A DNA stretch of 64,000 bases. It comes from Geoalkalibacter sp. Lineage in GTDB: Bacteria > Desulfobacterota > Desulfuromonadia > Desulfuromonadales > Geoalkalibacteraceae. The stretch lies in contig NZ_JAUWAV010000003.1 in assembly GCF_030605225.1 (NCBI RefSeq), positions 78,881 through 142,880 of the forward strand. The letters are read 5' to 3'. Under the pieces are notes generated by a model, which saw nothing but the letters and a program-made list of their open reading frames with translations, was not told where the DNA came from and searched no databases. The translations under genes were made by a program, and so were the position numbers. Below, one piece after another: positions 47,342 through 55,979 of the stretch (position 1 is its first letter; each line of letters begins with the position of its first letter).

Positions 47342-48093
47342 AAGTTCTGGCAAGCTACAATATCAAGGGCGGGGTGGGAAAAACCGCGGCGGCCGTCAAT
47401 CTGGCCTGGCTTGCGGCGCGCGCCGGACATCGCACCCTGGTGTGGGATCTGGATCCCCAGGGCGCGGCGACCTATTATTTCCGCGTGAAGGCCAAGGTCA
47501 AGGGCGGCGGGCGAGGATTGGTGAGCGGACGGCGCGACCTGGATGATCTCATCAAGGCCACGGATTTTCCTCATCTGGATCTGTTGCCCGCGGATTTTTC
47601 CTATCGCAGTCTTGATTTGTTGCTGGAGCAGGAAAAAAAACCGACCCGCCGACTGCGCAAACTTCTCAAACCCCTGGCACTCAATTATGACGTGCTGCTG
47701 CTCGATTGTCCGCCGAGCATTTCCCTGGTGTCCGAGGCTGTCTTTTTCGCCGCCGATGCCTTGCTGGTGCCGGTGATCCCAACGACCCTGTCACTGCGGA
47801 CCCTAGAGCAGTTGTTTGACTTTCGCGAAAGGCAGCAACTCGAGGACCTGACGATCCTGCCGTTTTTTTCCATGGTCGATCGCCGCAAGGGGCTGCATCG
47901 GGAAATCGTCGATCAATTTCCGCAGCAACGCCCGGAAATGCTCAAAACGCCTATTCCCTATGCCAGCGAAGTGGAGCGCATGGGGATTGAAAAGGCGCCT
48001 CTCGGCACTTTTGCCGCGCGCAGCAGCGCCGCGATGGCGTTTGAAGGTCTATGGAGCGAAGTGGCGCGGAAGTTAACTATCGGGAATTCTTGA
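47338..48093 (+). CDS. ParA/MinD-family ATPase in the polyphosphate operon
   Basis: A 251-aa ParA/Soj-type ATPase. Deviant Walker A KGGVGKTAAAVNLAW (about 9-23) with the extra Lys, Walker A' DLDPQGAATYYF, Walker B LLLDCPPSISL. The ATG (47338) overlaps the CHAD stop by 4 bp. Such ATPases position cargo on nucleoid or membrane. No ParB or plasmid genes are near, so the genomic context (ppk, CYTH, CHAD) points to a role with polyphosphate granules. That is inference; the family alone does not say so. Confidence 0.8.
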   Translation: MKVLASYNIKGGVGKTAAAVNLAWLAARAGHRTLVWDLDPQGAATYYFRVKAKVKGGGRGLVSGRRDLDDLIKATDFPHLDLLPADFSYRSLDLLLEQEKKPTRRLRKLLKPLALNYDVLLLDCPPSISLVSEAVFFAADALLVPVIPTTLSLRTLEQLFDFRERQQLEDLTILPFFSMVDRRKGLHREIVDQFPQQRPEMLKTPIPYASEVERMGIEKAPLGTFAARSSAAMAFEGLWSEVARKLTIGNS

Positions 48094-48119
48094 GAATTGT
48101 TAGAGATTTCTATTTTTTC

Positions 48120-48149
48120 TTGCAAGTTTTTGATTCTATGTAATAATAT
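48120..48149 (+). promoter_or_regulatory. Promoter of the short transcription unit
   Basis: TTGCAA (48120-48125), 18-bp spacer, TAATAT (48144-48149). Predicted start near 48156. It precedes a strong ribosome-like AGGAGAAAGGAGG (48162-48174) and a terminator at 48296, defining a short ~170-nt unit. Confidence 0.55.
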
Positions 48150-48191
48150 GAGCATGTACTCAGGAGAAAGGAGGATTCCGAGATTACGGAC

Positions 48192-48296
48192 ATGACAAGT
48201 GACGATATATCTACAGAGTTCCTGATGAGGAACACAAAACGTTCTGCCTCGCAGGACGATGGAGCCGGAGAAAAAGCCCCCGGCCGGCAGACCTGA
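48192..48296 (+). CDS. Possible 34-aa small protein
   Basis: ATG at 48192 to TGA at 48294-48296. It starts MTSDDISTEFLMRNTKRS and continues hydrophilic, with no hydrophobic segment. The purine-rich AGGAGAAAGGAGG lies 17 bp upstream, further than ideal, so either a rarer start codon is used or this is not translated. The stop overlaps the terminator stem by one base. Confidence 0.3.
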   Translation: MTSDDISTEFLMRNTKRSASQDDGAGEKAPGRQT

Positions 48297-48327
48297 AAAG
48301 CCCTCGCTGAATGGAGCGGGGGCTTTT
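48296..48327 (+). terminator. Rho-independent terminator
   Basis: A 13-bp stem (AAAAGCCCTCGCT/AGCGGGGGCTTTT, one G-U) with loop GAATGG. The A-run and T-run make it bidirectional, so it could also stop minus-strand transcription. It insulates the hydrogenase operon from upstream genes. Confidence 0.85.
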
Positions 48328-48418
48328 CATTTGGACGCGATTTTCATGAAAGACTTGTTTCCCCGGCGCGCAATGATAAAATAAGCCTCCATTCCCTTTT
48401 TCCGTGACGGAGCTTTCC

Positions 48419-49375
48419 ATGAAAAGTTTCGGCGTCGGCAATGGTTTTGGCGAGGCTCTTCTTGCCATTTTGCAATCCCGTGGTCGTGTTTTCGGCCCGA
48501 TCCGCGGCGCGGACGGCATCTGCCGCCTGGGTCCCCTGACCCGCTGGACATCCCTGTGCGCCGATCCGCCCTATCTTCCCCCCAAAAAGTATCTTTTCCC
48601 TCCCCGGGAACGCCTCTGGTCCCTGATGGCCGACGAATACCGGCGCAACGGGCGACCCGAAGAGGCGATGGCGCTGGTCGGGCTGGCTCCCTGTGACCTG
48701 CGCGCCATCGACTATCTGGATCGGGTGTTCGCCGACGACCCGCATTACCAGGAGCGACGGCGTCGCACCCTGCTGGTCGGAATCGCCTGCGTGCCTAGGG
48801 AGGAATGCGCTTGCCGGGTCGGGGACTATCCTCCCGGCGATCTTTTCCTCGCCGACGATCGGCTCTGGTGCGGTTCGATGCAGGGAGAGGATCTCGTCGC
48901 CCAGCTGAGGCCCGTCCTTGGCGACGAACAGGATCGGCCCTTGCCGCCGCGCGAATTCGTCGGGCGACCCCAGGAAAACGGCCGATTGCTCGCGGCCTTC
49001 GCGCGCTCAGCCGGGGCGCCCTTGTGGGCACGGATCGCCCAGGGCTGTCTGTCCTGTGGGGCCTGCTCGGCGGTTTGCCCGACCTGCACCTGTTACGACA
49101 TCGTCGATGAGGTCCTGCCGGGGAAGGCGCCGGAGCGCTTTCGCACCTGGGACAACTGTTTTTTTTCCTCTTTCGCCTTGGTCGCCGGGGGACATAATTT
49201 CCACCGGGAGCGCGCCGAGCGTCTGCGTTTTCGTTTCGAGCACAAGTTTTTCGGTTTCGGCCCCTTGCGCGGCGAGACCTCCTGCGTGGGTTGCGGCCGT
49301 TGCGCGCGGGCCTGTCCGGTGGGGATCAGCCTGGAGGAGATCAGACAGACCCTGCTCAGGGAATCCTCGCGATGA
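48419..49375 (+). CDS. hydB: Sulfhydrogenase-type hydrogenase beta subunit (4Fe-4S)
   Basis: A 318-aa iron-sulfur protein. The ATG at 48419 follows ACGGAGCTTTCC. Two [4Fe-4S] cluster motifs are seen near the C-terminal half: CLSCGACSAVCPTCTC (about 210-225) and CVGCGRCARACPVG (about 290-303). The N-terminal part (YLPPKKYLFPPRERLW, LVGLAPCDLRAIDYLDRVF) matches the HydB/anaerobic sulfite-reductase-A family. It relays electrons between the NiFe site and the flavin subunit. First gene of the hyd operon, overlapping hydG by 4 bp. Confidence 0.85.
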   Translation: MKSFGVGNGFGEALLAILQSRGRVFGPIRGADGICRLGPLTRWTSLCADPPYLPPKKYLFPPRERLWSLMADEYRRNGRPEEAMALVGLAPCDLRAIDYLDRVFADDPHYQERRRRTLLVGIACVPREECACRVGDYPPGDLFLADDRLWCGSMQGEDLVAQLRPVLGDEQDRPLPPREFVGRPQENGRLLAAFARSAGAPLWARIAQGCLSCGACSAVCPTCTCYDIVDEVLPGKAPERFRTWDNCFFSSFALVAGGHNFHRERAERLRFRFEHKFFGFGPLRGETSCVGCGRCARACPVGISLEEIRQTLLRESSR

Positions 49376-50199
49376 CCCTTGATTTTGTGCCCCGGACGGC
49401 GATTCTTGAAGAGATCGACCGGCAGGTGCCGGATCATCATCTGTTTCGTTTTCGCCTGCCCAATGCCTTCCCCATCGCCCCCGGCCAGTTCGCCGAATTG
49501 ACGATCCCCGGCATCGGCGGATTTGCCGTTTCCACCGCGGCCTTTGCCGCCGGTCCACTTTTCCATGCATGCATCCGGCGTATCGGTCGGGTGACCGATG
49601 CCCTCTATCGCCTGCCCCTTGGCGCAAGGGTCGGGCTGCGTGGGCCTTTCGGCAAGGGGTTTCCCCTGGAGGAATTTCTCGGGCGCGATGTGCTGCTGAT
49701 TGCCGGCGGCCTGGGCATGGCGCCCTTGCGCGCTCTGCTGCAGGCCCTGGTGGCGCGACGCGGGGAGATCGGTCGCTTGAGCCTGTTGTACGGTGCGCAT
49801 GACCCGCGGGTTATTTTGTTCAAGGATGAACTGAACGCTCTGGCGCGGCAGGGCCTGCTCGATCTGCACTACACGGTGGACTTCGCCGCCGAAATTCCCT
49901 GGCGGATCGGCGGCATTGCCTGCCAGGTGGGGCTACTGCCGCAATTGCTCGACACCGTGCGGTTACGCCCCGAGCGCACGGTGGCGGCGGTGTGCGGGCC
50001 GCCGGGCCTGTATCGCTGCGTTCTCGACGAGTTGGCCGGCTTTGGCCTGGCGGAGGAAGCCATCTTCGCCAGTCTGGAGCGGCGCATGCGCTGCGGCATC
50101 GGTCAGTGTTGCCACTGCGCGGTGGCGGGCGTCTATGTGTGCCGCGACGGGCCGGTGTTCAGCCTGGCGCAGTTGCGCCGGATGGAAGGAGCGATCTGA
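49372..50199 (+). CDS. hydG: Sulfhydrogenase-type hydrogenase gamma subunit (FAD/NAD(P), 2Fe-2S)
   Basis: A 275-aa flavoprotein of the ferredoxin-NADP reductase/anaerobic sulfite-reductase-B type. The ATG at 49372 overlaps the hydB stop. FAD-binding (LFRFRLPNAFPIAPGQFAEL) and NAD(P)-binding (LIAGGLGMAPLRALLQAL) blocks are seen, and a C-terminal [2Fe-2S] motif CGIGQCCHCAVAGVYVC. It passes electrons to or from NAD(P). The next gene starts 1 bp after its stop, at GTG. Confidence 0.85.
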   Translation: MTLDFVPRTAILEEIDRQVPDHHLFRFRLPNAFPIAPGQFAELTIPGIGGFAVSTAAFAAGPLFHACIRRIGRVTDALYRLPLGARVGLRGPFGKGFPLEEFLGRDVLLIAGGLGMAPLRALLQALVARRGEIGRLSLLYGAHDPRVILFKDELNALARQGLLDLHYTVDFAAEIPWRIGGIACQVGLLPQLLDTVRLRPERTVAAVCGPPGLYRCVLDELAGFGLAEEAIFASLERRMRCGIGQCCHCAVAGVYVCRDGPVFSLAQLRRMEGAI

Positions 50200-50200
50200 G

Positions 50201-50953
50201 GTGGCGAAGTTGCGGGTGCTCTATGAGCGCTTGACCTCCTGCTGCGGCTGTCAGCTGAGTCTGCTCAACTGCGAGGAGGAACTGACGGCCCTGGCCGAAG
50301 GCGTGGAGTTGGTGGCTTTCCCCATGGCTTCGTCAAGGCCTGACGATGGCCGGGCGCTGGATGTCGTCCTGATCGAAGGTTCGGTGTCGGCGCCCGAGGA
50401 GATCCGCCGCCTGATGGTCTTGCGCAGGCGCGCGACCTGGCTGGTGGCGGTCGGCGCCTGCGCCCTGAGTGGCGGGATCAACGCCCTGGGCAGCGTGGAT
50501 CGCGGGACTTTGTGCACGCGAGTCTACGGCGAGCAAGGCTCTTGTCTTGAGGTGTTTCCGCCCCAACCCCTGCGTCGCTTCGTGACCCTGGACCTGCAAG
50601 TTCCCGGTTGCCCGCCAGAAGGAGGAGAACTGCTGGGCGTCCTTGGGGCCCTGCTGCGGGGTGGATTGCCCGCGCTGCCCGACTTCGCGGTGTGCATGGA
50701 GTGTCGCTTGCGGGAAAATCTCTGTCTGCTCCAGGAACGGCGGCTGCCCTGCCTGGGGCCGGTGACCCGCGCCGGTTGCCAGGCGCGCTGCCCGAGCCTC
50801 GGGGTGGCGTGCGAAGGCTGTCGCGGCTGGGCGGCGGAGGCCAACCGCGGCGAGGCGTTTCGCCTGCTCATCGACCTGGGCCTGGGCGAGGGCGAAATTC
50901 GCCGGCGCATGACCCGTTTTGCCGGAGGGGATCATGAAACGGTTATGCCTTGA
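50201..50953 (+). CDS. hydD: [NiFe] hydrogenase delta (small) subunit, group 3
   Basis: A 250-aa small subunit starting at GTG (50201). Proximal-cluster ligands are in LTSCCGCQLSLLN, VGACALSGGINALG and VPGCPPEGGELLG, and additional Cys-rich motifs (CMECRLRENLCLLQ, CQARCPSLGVACEGCRG) likely carry the medial and distal clusters. Matches the NADH:ubiquinone oxidoreductase 20-kDa/[NiFe] small subunit family. It overlaps the large subunit by 20 bp, so the two are translationally coupled. Confidence 0.85.
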   Translation: MAKLRVLYERLTSCCGCQLSLLNCEEELTALAEGVELVAFPMASSRPDDGRALDVVLIEGSVSAPEEIRRLMVLRRRATWLVAVGACALSGGINALGSVDRGTLCTRVYGEQGSCLEVFPPQPLRRFVTLDLQVPGCPPEGGELLGVLGALLRGGLPALPDFAVCMECRLRENLCLLQERRLPCLGPVTRAGCQARCPSLGVACEGCRGWAAEANRGEAFRLLIDLGLGEGEIRRRMTRFAGGDHETVMP

Positions 50954-52178
50954 CCCCCTGACCCGCGTCGAGGGCCACGGCCGGGTCGAGCTTGAACTGG
51001 AAAATGGGCGACTGAGCGCCGCGCGCGTCGCTCTGACCGAATCCCCGCGCTTTTTTGAGGGTTTTCTGCCGGGACGCCCCGCCCTGGAGGTGCCGTCCCT
51101 GGTCTGTCGCATCTGCGCCATCTGCTCCGGTGCCCATCGCGTGGCCGCGGTCCGCGCTCTGGAGCAGGCCTGGCAGGTGCAGGTCCCGCCGGTCGCCGCG
51201 CGGATTCGCGAACTGCTGCTGCTCGGAGGCCTCATTGAAAGTCATGCCCTGCATCTGTTCTGCCTGATCCTGCCCGATCTCCATGCGGTGGACAGCATCC
51301 TCGCCCTGCTGCGGCAAGACCAGCGGATTGCCCGCCGCGGGCTGGCGCTCAAGGCCTTCGGCAACCAGGTGCAGGAACTGGCCGGGGGCCGCGTGATCCA
51401 TCCCGTCAATGTGGAGCCGGGGGGCGTATTGTTCTTTCCCGATCCCGCTGCCCTGGCCCGCCTGGCCGAGGCGGCCGCGCGCTGGCAGGACGAGCTGCCG
51501 GAGTTGCTGGCGGTGTTCGGCGAGGCATGGCGCTTTCCCGCCGCCGCCGCGCCCGTCGGCCGCAGTCTCTCCATTGCGCCCTCCGACATCCCGAGGCTGA
51601 GCGGCGAGCGGTTGCGCGTGGCCGGAGTCGGCGACGTCGACGCGGCGCACTACGGACGGCTCATTCAGGAACAGACCCTGTCCCATTCCCATGCGCGCCG
51701 CTCCCTGTGCCAGGGCGAACCCTTGCTGGCCGGCGCCCTGGCCCGCGCCCGTAATGGTCTCCATCCGTCCGAGCCCGACGCGGCCGGGCCGACGGGCATC
51801 CATGGCAACAACGGGTGTCAGGCTCGGGAGCTTGTCCATGCGCTGGCGCAGGTGCGCACGCTGGCCGAGGAGCTGTTGGCGGAACCCCGGGATATCCCCT
51901 TGCGCGCGGCGGTGCGCGTCGCCCCCGGCTCCGGCACCGGTTTGGTGGAGGCACCGCGCGGTCTGCTGATCCATCATTACGGCGTGGATGACCTGGGACG
52001 CATCGCCGCTGCCGACATCCTCACCCCGACGGCGATCAATCAGGCGGCCATGGAGGCGCAACTGCTGGCGGATCTGGCGGAAATCGAGGACGAGGTAGCG
52101 CTTTCCAGCGTGGCCGAGCGTATTGTGCGGGCCTATGACCCCTGCATCAGCTGCGCGGTGCACGTGCTGCGGAAATGA
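50934..52178 (+). CDS. hydA: [NiFe] hydrogenase alpha (large) subunit, group 3
   Basis: A 414-aa NiFe catalytic subunit. The N-terminal L1 motif CRICAICSGAHR (about 55-66) and the C-terminal L2 motif DPCISCAVH (about 402-410) supply the four Ni ligands; the last few residues after His (VLRK) would be removed by the maturation protease. N-terminal text LDPLTRVEGHGRVELELE is typical. Group 3 (NAD(P)-linked, bidirectional) is inferred from the partner subunits. No hyp or protease genes are present. Confidence 0.9.
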   Translation: MKRLCLDPLTRVEGHGRVELELENGRLSAARVALTESPRFFEGFLPGRPALEVPSLVCRICAICSGAHRVAAVRALEQAWQVQVPPVAARIRELLLLGGLIESHALHLFCLILPDLHAVDSILALLRQDQRIARRGLALKAFGNQVQELAGGRVIHPVNVEPGGVLFFPDPAALARLAEAAARWQDELPELLAVFGEAWRFPAAAAPVGRSLSIAPSDIPRLSGERLRVAGVGDVDAAHYGRLIQEQTLSHSHARRSLCQGEPLLAGALARARNGLHPSEPDAAGPTGIHGNNGCQARELVHALAQVRTLAEELLAEPRDIPLRAAVRVAPGSGTGLVEAPRGLLIHHYGVDDLGRIAAADILTPTAINQAAMEAQLLADLAEIEDEVALSSVAERIVRAYDPCISCAVHVLRK

Positions 52179-52184
52179 GGGGCA

Positions 52185-54098
52185 CTAGAAAGGCGTGCGG
52201 GCGAAGTGGCGCTTGGTGGCGTCCTGCAGCTTGCTCACCGCATTGAAGGATTCGCGCAACAGATCCTGCTCGGTCTTGGACAGACTGTGGGGATTGAGAT
52301 GGTGGCTGGGGGGCAGGCCCTGATCGAGCAGAATGAGCTCATTGCGCAGGCGCAGAAAGCTTAGAGCCTCGAAAGCCGCGCGGATGTGCTCGGCGGTTTC
52401 CGCTGAGAAGACGTTGCGCTTGACCAGGGCATCAAGGCGTTCCAGGGTCGTGATTTCCGTGAGTTCGCGCTCCAGGGCGAACATGCGCACGCAGTCGACG
52501 ATGTACACCGTCCCGCCGTGCTTGAGGGAGAGTTCGCCCTTATGGGGTCCGCTCTTTTCCGTGAGAAAGCGCCCCAGCAGGCCGACGGGCACGCGATAGC
52601 GCAGATCGAGCGACATCATGTGATAGAGAAAGCCCTGGAAGGAGCGGATCTGCTGATGCACGATCTCGCGCAGATCCTGGGCCAGGGTGCCGTCGCCCGC
52701 CATGGGCACGAAGTCGAAGAAGATGGAGGAATAGCGCACCTTCTGTGGCTCGGGCTCGTTGACCCAGTCGTGAATGCGCGCCCGCCAGTCGCGCAGGCGC
52801 CCCCGCCACAGAGGGTTGTCGACCATGACCTGGCCGCTGCACAGCGGATAGCCCACCTCATCGAGAGCCTTGACCAGCTTATCGGCGAGGGGCAGGAAGA
52901 AGGCCTCCACCTCGGGCAGGCGCTCATCTGGAAAATCCTCGAACACAAAACCGTTGTCCTGATCCGGATGCAGTAGCATCTCGCGGCGGCCGCCGCTGCC
53001 CATGATCAGAAAACAGTAGCGGATCTCGGGCTGCGGGATTCCTTCGGCGCGCATCTGCTCCAGGCACAAATCAAAAGTGCGGCGGATGATGGTGTGGTGG
53101 ATGTAGGAGAGGATCTCCATGACATCCGGCGTGGCGCGGGTTTCGGACAGTAGGGTGCGCGCCACGGTGGCGATTTCACGCCGTACCGCGGCCAGGGCGA
53201 CGAAATCCCGCGCCTGGCGCGCATTGCCCACCAGCAGCATGGCCTTTTGGCTGCGAAAACGCATGAGGTCGCGCAGGGTGACGATGCCCACCACTTCATC
53301 GCGGTCGAGCACCGGCAGGTGACGCAGGCGGTTCGCCGTCATGTAGGCCATGGCCTCGAACATATAGGTGTCGGGCGACAGACCCTGCACCTGCGGCGTC
53401 ATCACCGCCCTGGCGGTGAGGCTGTCGGGATCGCTGTCCCGAGGCGCCAGCACCTTGCTCACCAGATCGCGCTCGGTAATGATGCCCTGGAGTCGGCCTT
53501 GCTCACTGAGCACCAGGATCGCGCTGATCCCGGCTTCGGTCAGGCGCCGCGCCACCTCGCGGGCGCTGTCCTCGGGGCGACAGGTGACCGGGGGCGAGGA
53601 CATGATCTCGGAGAGACGTTTCTTGAAGGGATAGGCCTCCATCTGGGTGAGGGCCTTTTGGGAATGGTCCGAGACGATCTCCGCGTAGAGGTTGCGCACC
53701 CGCGACAGGACGATGCGGGTGAAATAGGCGCTGACCTGCGGGTATTCGCGCGCGAGGCGGCGAATACGCTCGGCGGGAATCAGATAGCACTCGGTCTTGC
53801 GCACCGTGCGCGCCCCGGCACTGTAAGGGTCCTCGGAAAAGATCGGAGTCGCGCCGAAAAACTGGCCTTCCTGGCGATAGTCGACGACCATCTCCACGCC
53901 GCCGGGGTTCATCAGGGTGATTTCCACCAGGCCTTCGCGGATGACGTAGAGATAACCCGTGGGCGGTTCGTTTTGGTGAAAGACATAGGTGTTGGGCGCA
54001 TAGCTGCGCAACTCCGCCGCCTGTTGCAGATCCTCGAAGAGCTCAGCGGGCAGGTGGTTGAAGGGTTCGGTTTCCTTGAGTTGCTGGCTGAGGCCCAT
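52185..54098 (-). CDS. cNMP-binding, CBS-pair, DUF294 nucleotidyltransferase-like protein
   Basis: A 637-aa protein if the ATG at 54098 is used. A TTG at 54152 in frame lies inside a terminator hairpin and is unlikely. Order: cyclic-nucleotide-binding domain (about 10-130, YVFHQNEPPTGYLYVIREGL), a CBS pair (about 165-290, IMSSPPVTCRPEDSAREVAR, GIITERDLVSKVL, LRDLMRFRSQ) and a DUF294 nucleotidyltransferase-like domain with GSGGRREMLLHPDQD (about 370-385). Such proteins regulate transport or metabolism from the cytoplasm. Adjacent to a sodium:solute symporter pair, a common neighbour for this family. Confidence 0.85.
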   Translation of the reverse strand: MGLSQQLKETEPFNHLPAELFEDLQQAAELRSYAPNTYVFHQNEPPTGYLYVIREGLVEITLMNPGGVEMVVDYRQEGQFFGATPIFSEDPYSAGARTVRKTECYLIPAERIRRLAREYPQVSAYFTRIVLSRVRNLYAEIVSDHSQKALTQMEAYPFKKRLSEIMSSPPVTCRPEDSAREVARRLTEAGISAILVLSEQGRLQGIITERDLVSKVLAPRDSDPDSLTARAVMTPQVQGLSPDTYMFEAMAYMTANRLRHLPVLDRDEVVGIVTLRDLMRFRSQKAMLLVGNARQARDFVALAAVRREIATVARTLLSETRATPDVMEILSYIHHTIIRRTFDLCLEQMRAEGIPQPEIRYCFLIMGSGGRREMLLHPDQDNGFVFEDFPDERLPEVEAFFLPLADKLVKALDEVGYPLCSGQVMVDNPLWRGRLRDWRARIHDWVNEPEPQKVRYSSIFFDFVPMAGDGTLAQDLREIVHQQIRSFQGFLYHMMSLDLRYRVPVGLLGRFLTEKSGPHKGELSLKHGGTVYIVDCVRMFALERELTEITTLERLDALVKRNVFSAETAEHIRAAFEALSFLRLRNELILLDQGLPPSHHLNPHSLSKTEQDLLRESFNAVSKLQDATKRHFARTPF

Positions 54099-54141
54099 GG
54101 GTTGGTCATCGTTTCCGAAAAAAGGGTGCGCGACGGTGAAA

Positions 54142-54169
54142 CGGCCCTCCAATGAATCCTGGAGGGCCG
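54142..54169 (-). terminator. Probable terminator of the symporter operon
   Basis: A 9-bp perfect stem (CGGCCCTCC/GGAGGGCCG) with a 10-base loop, followed on the minus strand by TTTC. It lies 90 bp downstream of the symporter stop and just upstream of the DUF294 gene. Confidence 0.6.
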
Positions 54170-54257
54170 CTCGATGAAAACGCTCTTATTTTACCATTCA
54201 GCGCGCAAAGGGCAATGTTTTTTTCACACTTTTCCGCCCGAGAGCCGCCCTTGTCCC

Positions 54258-55979
54258 TTACTTGGCCGCGAAGGAGCCCTGGGGCCGCCGCGAATCCTCA
54301 GGATGTCCCGGTACGTTGTGCAGTTTGCGCAGCACCTGGTCGCTGCGCCGCAGGGAATTTTCGCTGACCTTGTCCGTCGTCAGGTTGGACACGACGATGT
54401 TGATGAGAAAGGCCAGGGGACAGACGAGCAGGGCCGAGGAGGTCGCGGGCAGCAGACCCGTGGCGGTGAAGGCCGGCACGTTGAGAATCCAGCCCGTCAT
54501 GGCGAGCAGGGTCAGGGCGAGGCCGAAGGTCATGCCGGCCAGGGCCCCGTACTTGTTGGCGCGTGAATACCAGACCGCCAGCACGCAGGCGGGAAAAATG
54601 GTGTTGCCGGCGATGGCGAAGGCCATGGCGACGATCTGCGCGATGAGCGCCGGGGGATTGAGGGCGAAGAGCACCACGACGGCGCACAGGGCTGCGGTGA
54701 CCAGTCGCCCCACCAGCAACTGCTGCTTGTCGGTGCTGTCGGGGCGAAACACCGTGGCGTACCAGTCGTGGGCCACCGCCGAGGCGCCCGCCACCAGCAG
54801 CCCGGCCACCGTGGAGATGCCCGCCGCCATGGCCCCGGCGGCCAGATAGCCGATAAAGGCGATGCCGAGTTCCGCGCGCTCGGGCGCCGAGAGGATGATG
54901 ACATCCGCCACGGCGCGCCCGCCCAGGGGATTCCAGTATTTGCCCAGGGCGGCGTAAACCGGCGAGGACCAGTAAAGCAGGCCGATGAAGAACAGCCCCC
55001 AGAGCACGCTGCGTCGCGCGATGTCTTCGTTTTTCACGGTGTAGAAGCGGATCATGATGTGCGGCAGCCCCGCCGTGCCGACCATCAGGGTGAAGACCAG
55101 GGCGATGAAATGATAGATGCTGCCGCCCGTGCCCCAGGGCAGATAGGCGCGGGTCGCCTTGTCCAGCTCCTCGCCCTCCAGAACCCCGACGGCGGTTTTT
55201 CCCTCCATCAGATCCGAGAGCAGGCGGCCGTATTCGATCTGGGGCAGGATGCCGCTGCCGCCGGCCTTCTGCATCAGGCTCCACAGGGGAATGAGAAACG
55301 CCGAAATCAGCACCACGTACTGGATCTGCTGGTTGCGGGTCACCCCGGACATGCCCGAGATCAGCATGTAGGCCAGCACCACCCCGGCGGCGAAGAACAC
55401 GCTGGAGGCGTAGCTCATGCCGAAGATCCAGCCGCACACCAGGCCGATGCCCTTGAACTGCGCGGTGGCGTAGGTGATGGCGATGATCACCGTCACCGTG
55501 GCGGCAAACAGGCGCACGCCGTGGGAATCGAAGCGATCGCCGAGAAACTCGGGGATGGTGTATTTGCCGAAGCGGCGCAGCTGCGCGGCGAGCAGCACCA
55601 GCAGCAGCACGTAGCCGCCCGTCCAGCCGATGATGTAGCCCAGGCCGAACCAGCCTTGCAGATAGAGCAGGCCGGCCACGCCCATGAAGGAGGCCGCCGA
55701 CATCCAGTCCGAGGCGATGGCCGCGCCGTTGCCGTACTTGCCGATGCCCTGGCCCGCCACCCAGTAGCCCGAGGTGGTGGAGACCCGCGAGAGAAATCCC
55801 ACGCCGACATAGACGACCATCAGGGCGAGCATGATCAGCGCCGGCGCCGCCTTGAAGCCTGGTTCGAGCTGAAAGATCTCCTCGCCGGCGCGAACGGCTT
55901 GCTCCGCCCAGCCGAGGCTCGCCGTGCTCAACACCAGAAGCAGGGCCGCGCCCATCCCGGGCAGGTTGTTGAGTCTCAT
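54258..55979 (-). CDS. Sodium:solute symporter, acetate permease (ActP)-like
   Basis: A 573-aa transporter of the sodium:solute symporter family. The ATG at 55979 is preceded by GGAGGTCCCCGCCC; the frame continues upstream without a better start. It has a signal-like first helix, then about 13 hydrophobic segments (IASDWMSAASFMGVAGLLYL, TVTVIIAITYATAQFKGIG, LPHIMIRFYTVKNEDIARRS). ActP-type proteins take up acetate or glycolate. Acetate as substrate is inferred from the family. It overlaps the small DUF4212 partner by 4 bp. Confidence 0.85.
   Translation of the reverse strand: MRLNNLPGMGAALLLVLSTASLGWAEQAVRAGEEIFQLEPGFKAAPALIMLALMVVYVGVGFLSRVSTTSGYWVAGQGIGKYGNGAAIASDWMSAASFMGVAGLLYLQGWFGLGYIIGWTGGYVLLLVLLAAQLRRFGKYTIPEFLGDRFDSHGVRLFAATVTVIIAITYATAQFKGIGLVCGWIFGMSYASSVFFAAGVVLAYMLISGMSGVTRNQQIQYVVLISAFLIPLWSLMQKAGGSGILPQIEYGRLLSDLMEGKTAVGVLEGEELDKATRAYLPWGTGGSIYHFIALVFTLMVGTAGLPHIMIRFYTVKNEDIARRSVLWGLFFIGLLYWSSPVYAALGKYWNPLGGRAVADVIILSAPERAELGIAFIGYLAAGAMAAGISTVAGLLVAGASAVAHDWYATVFRPDSTDKQQLLVGRLVTAALCAVVVLFALNPPALIAQIVAMAFAIAGNTIFPACVLAVWYSRANKYGALAGMTFGLALTLLAMTGWILNVPAFTATGLLPATSSALLVCPLAFLINIVVSNLTTDKVSENSLRRSDQVLRKLHNVPGHPEDSRRPQGSFAAK

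Larger units (their letters stand above)
48156..48327 (+). ncRNA. Short transcription unit, possible small RNA or leader
   Basis: An isolated unit of about 170 nt, between promoter 48120-48149 and terminator 48296-48327. It holds hairpin GTTCCT-GATG-AGGAAC (48218-48233 region) and several GGA-containing loops. It also includes a 34-codon reading frame (48192-48296). No known RNA family (riboswitch or 6S) fits by eye. It lies between ParA and the hydrogenase operon. Confidence 0.4.

Noticed and set aside
48183..48192. ATT as a start codon for the 34-codon frame
   Set aside because: ATT is a very rare start; the better spacing to the ribosome-like site is not enough evidence, so only the ATG at 48192 is listed.
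48120..48327. Riboswitch (cyclic di-GMP, fluoride, guanidine) or 6S RNA at the short transcription unit
   Set aside because: I compared by eye with consensus signatures I know for these classes; none of their conserved cores is recognisable. It remains unclassified.
54142..54169. TTG start codon at 54152 for the DUF294 protein
   Set aside because: It lies inside a terminator hairpin with no ribosome site. The ATG at 54098 gives a complete cNMP domain.
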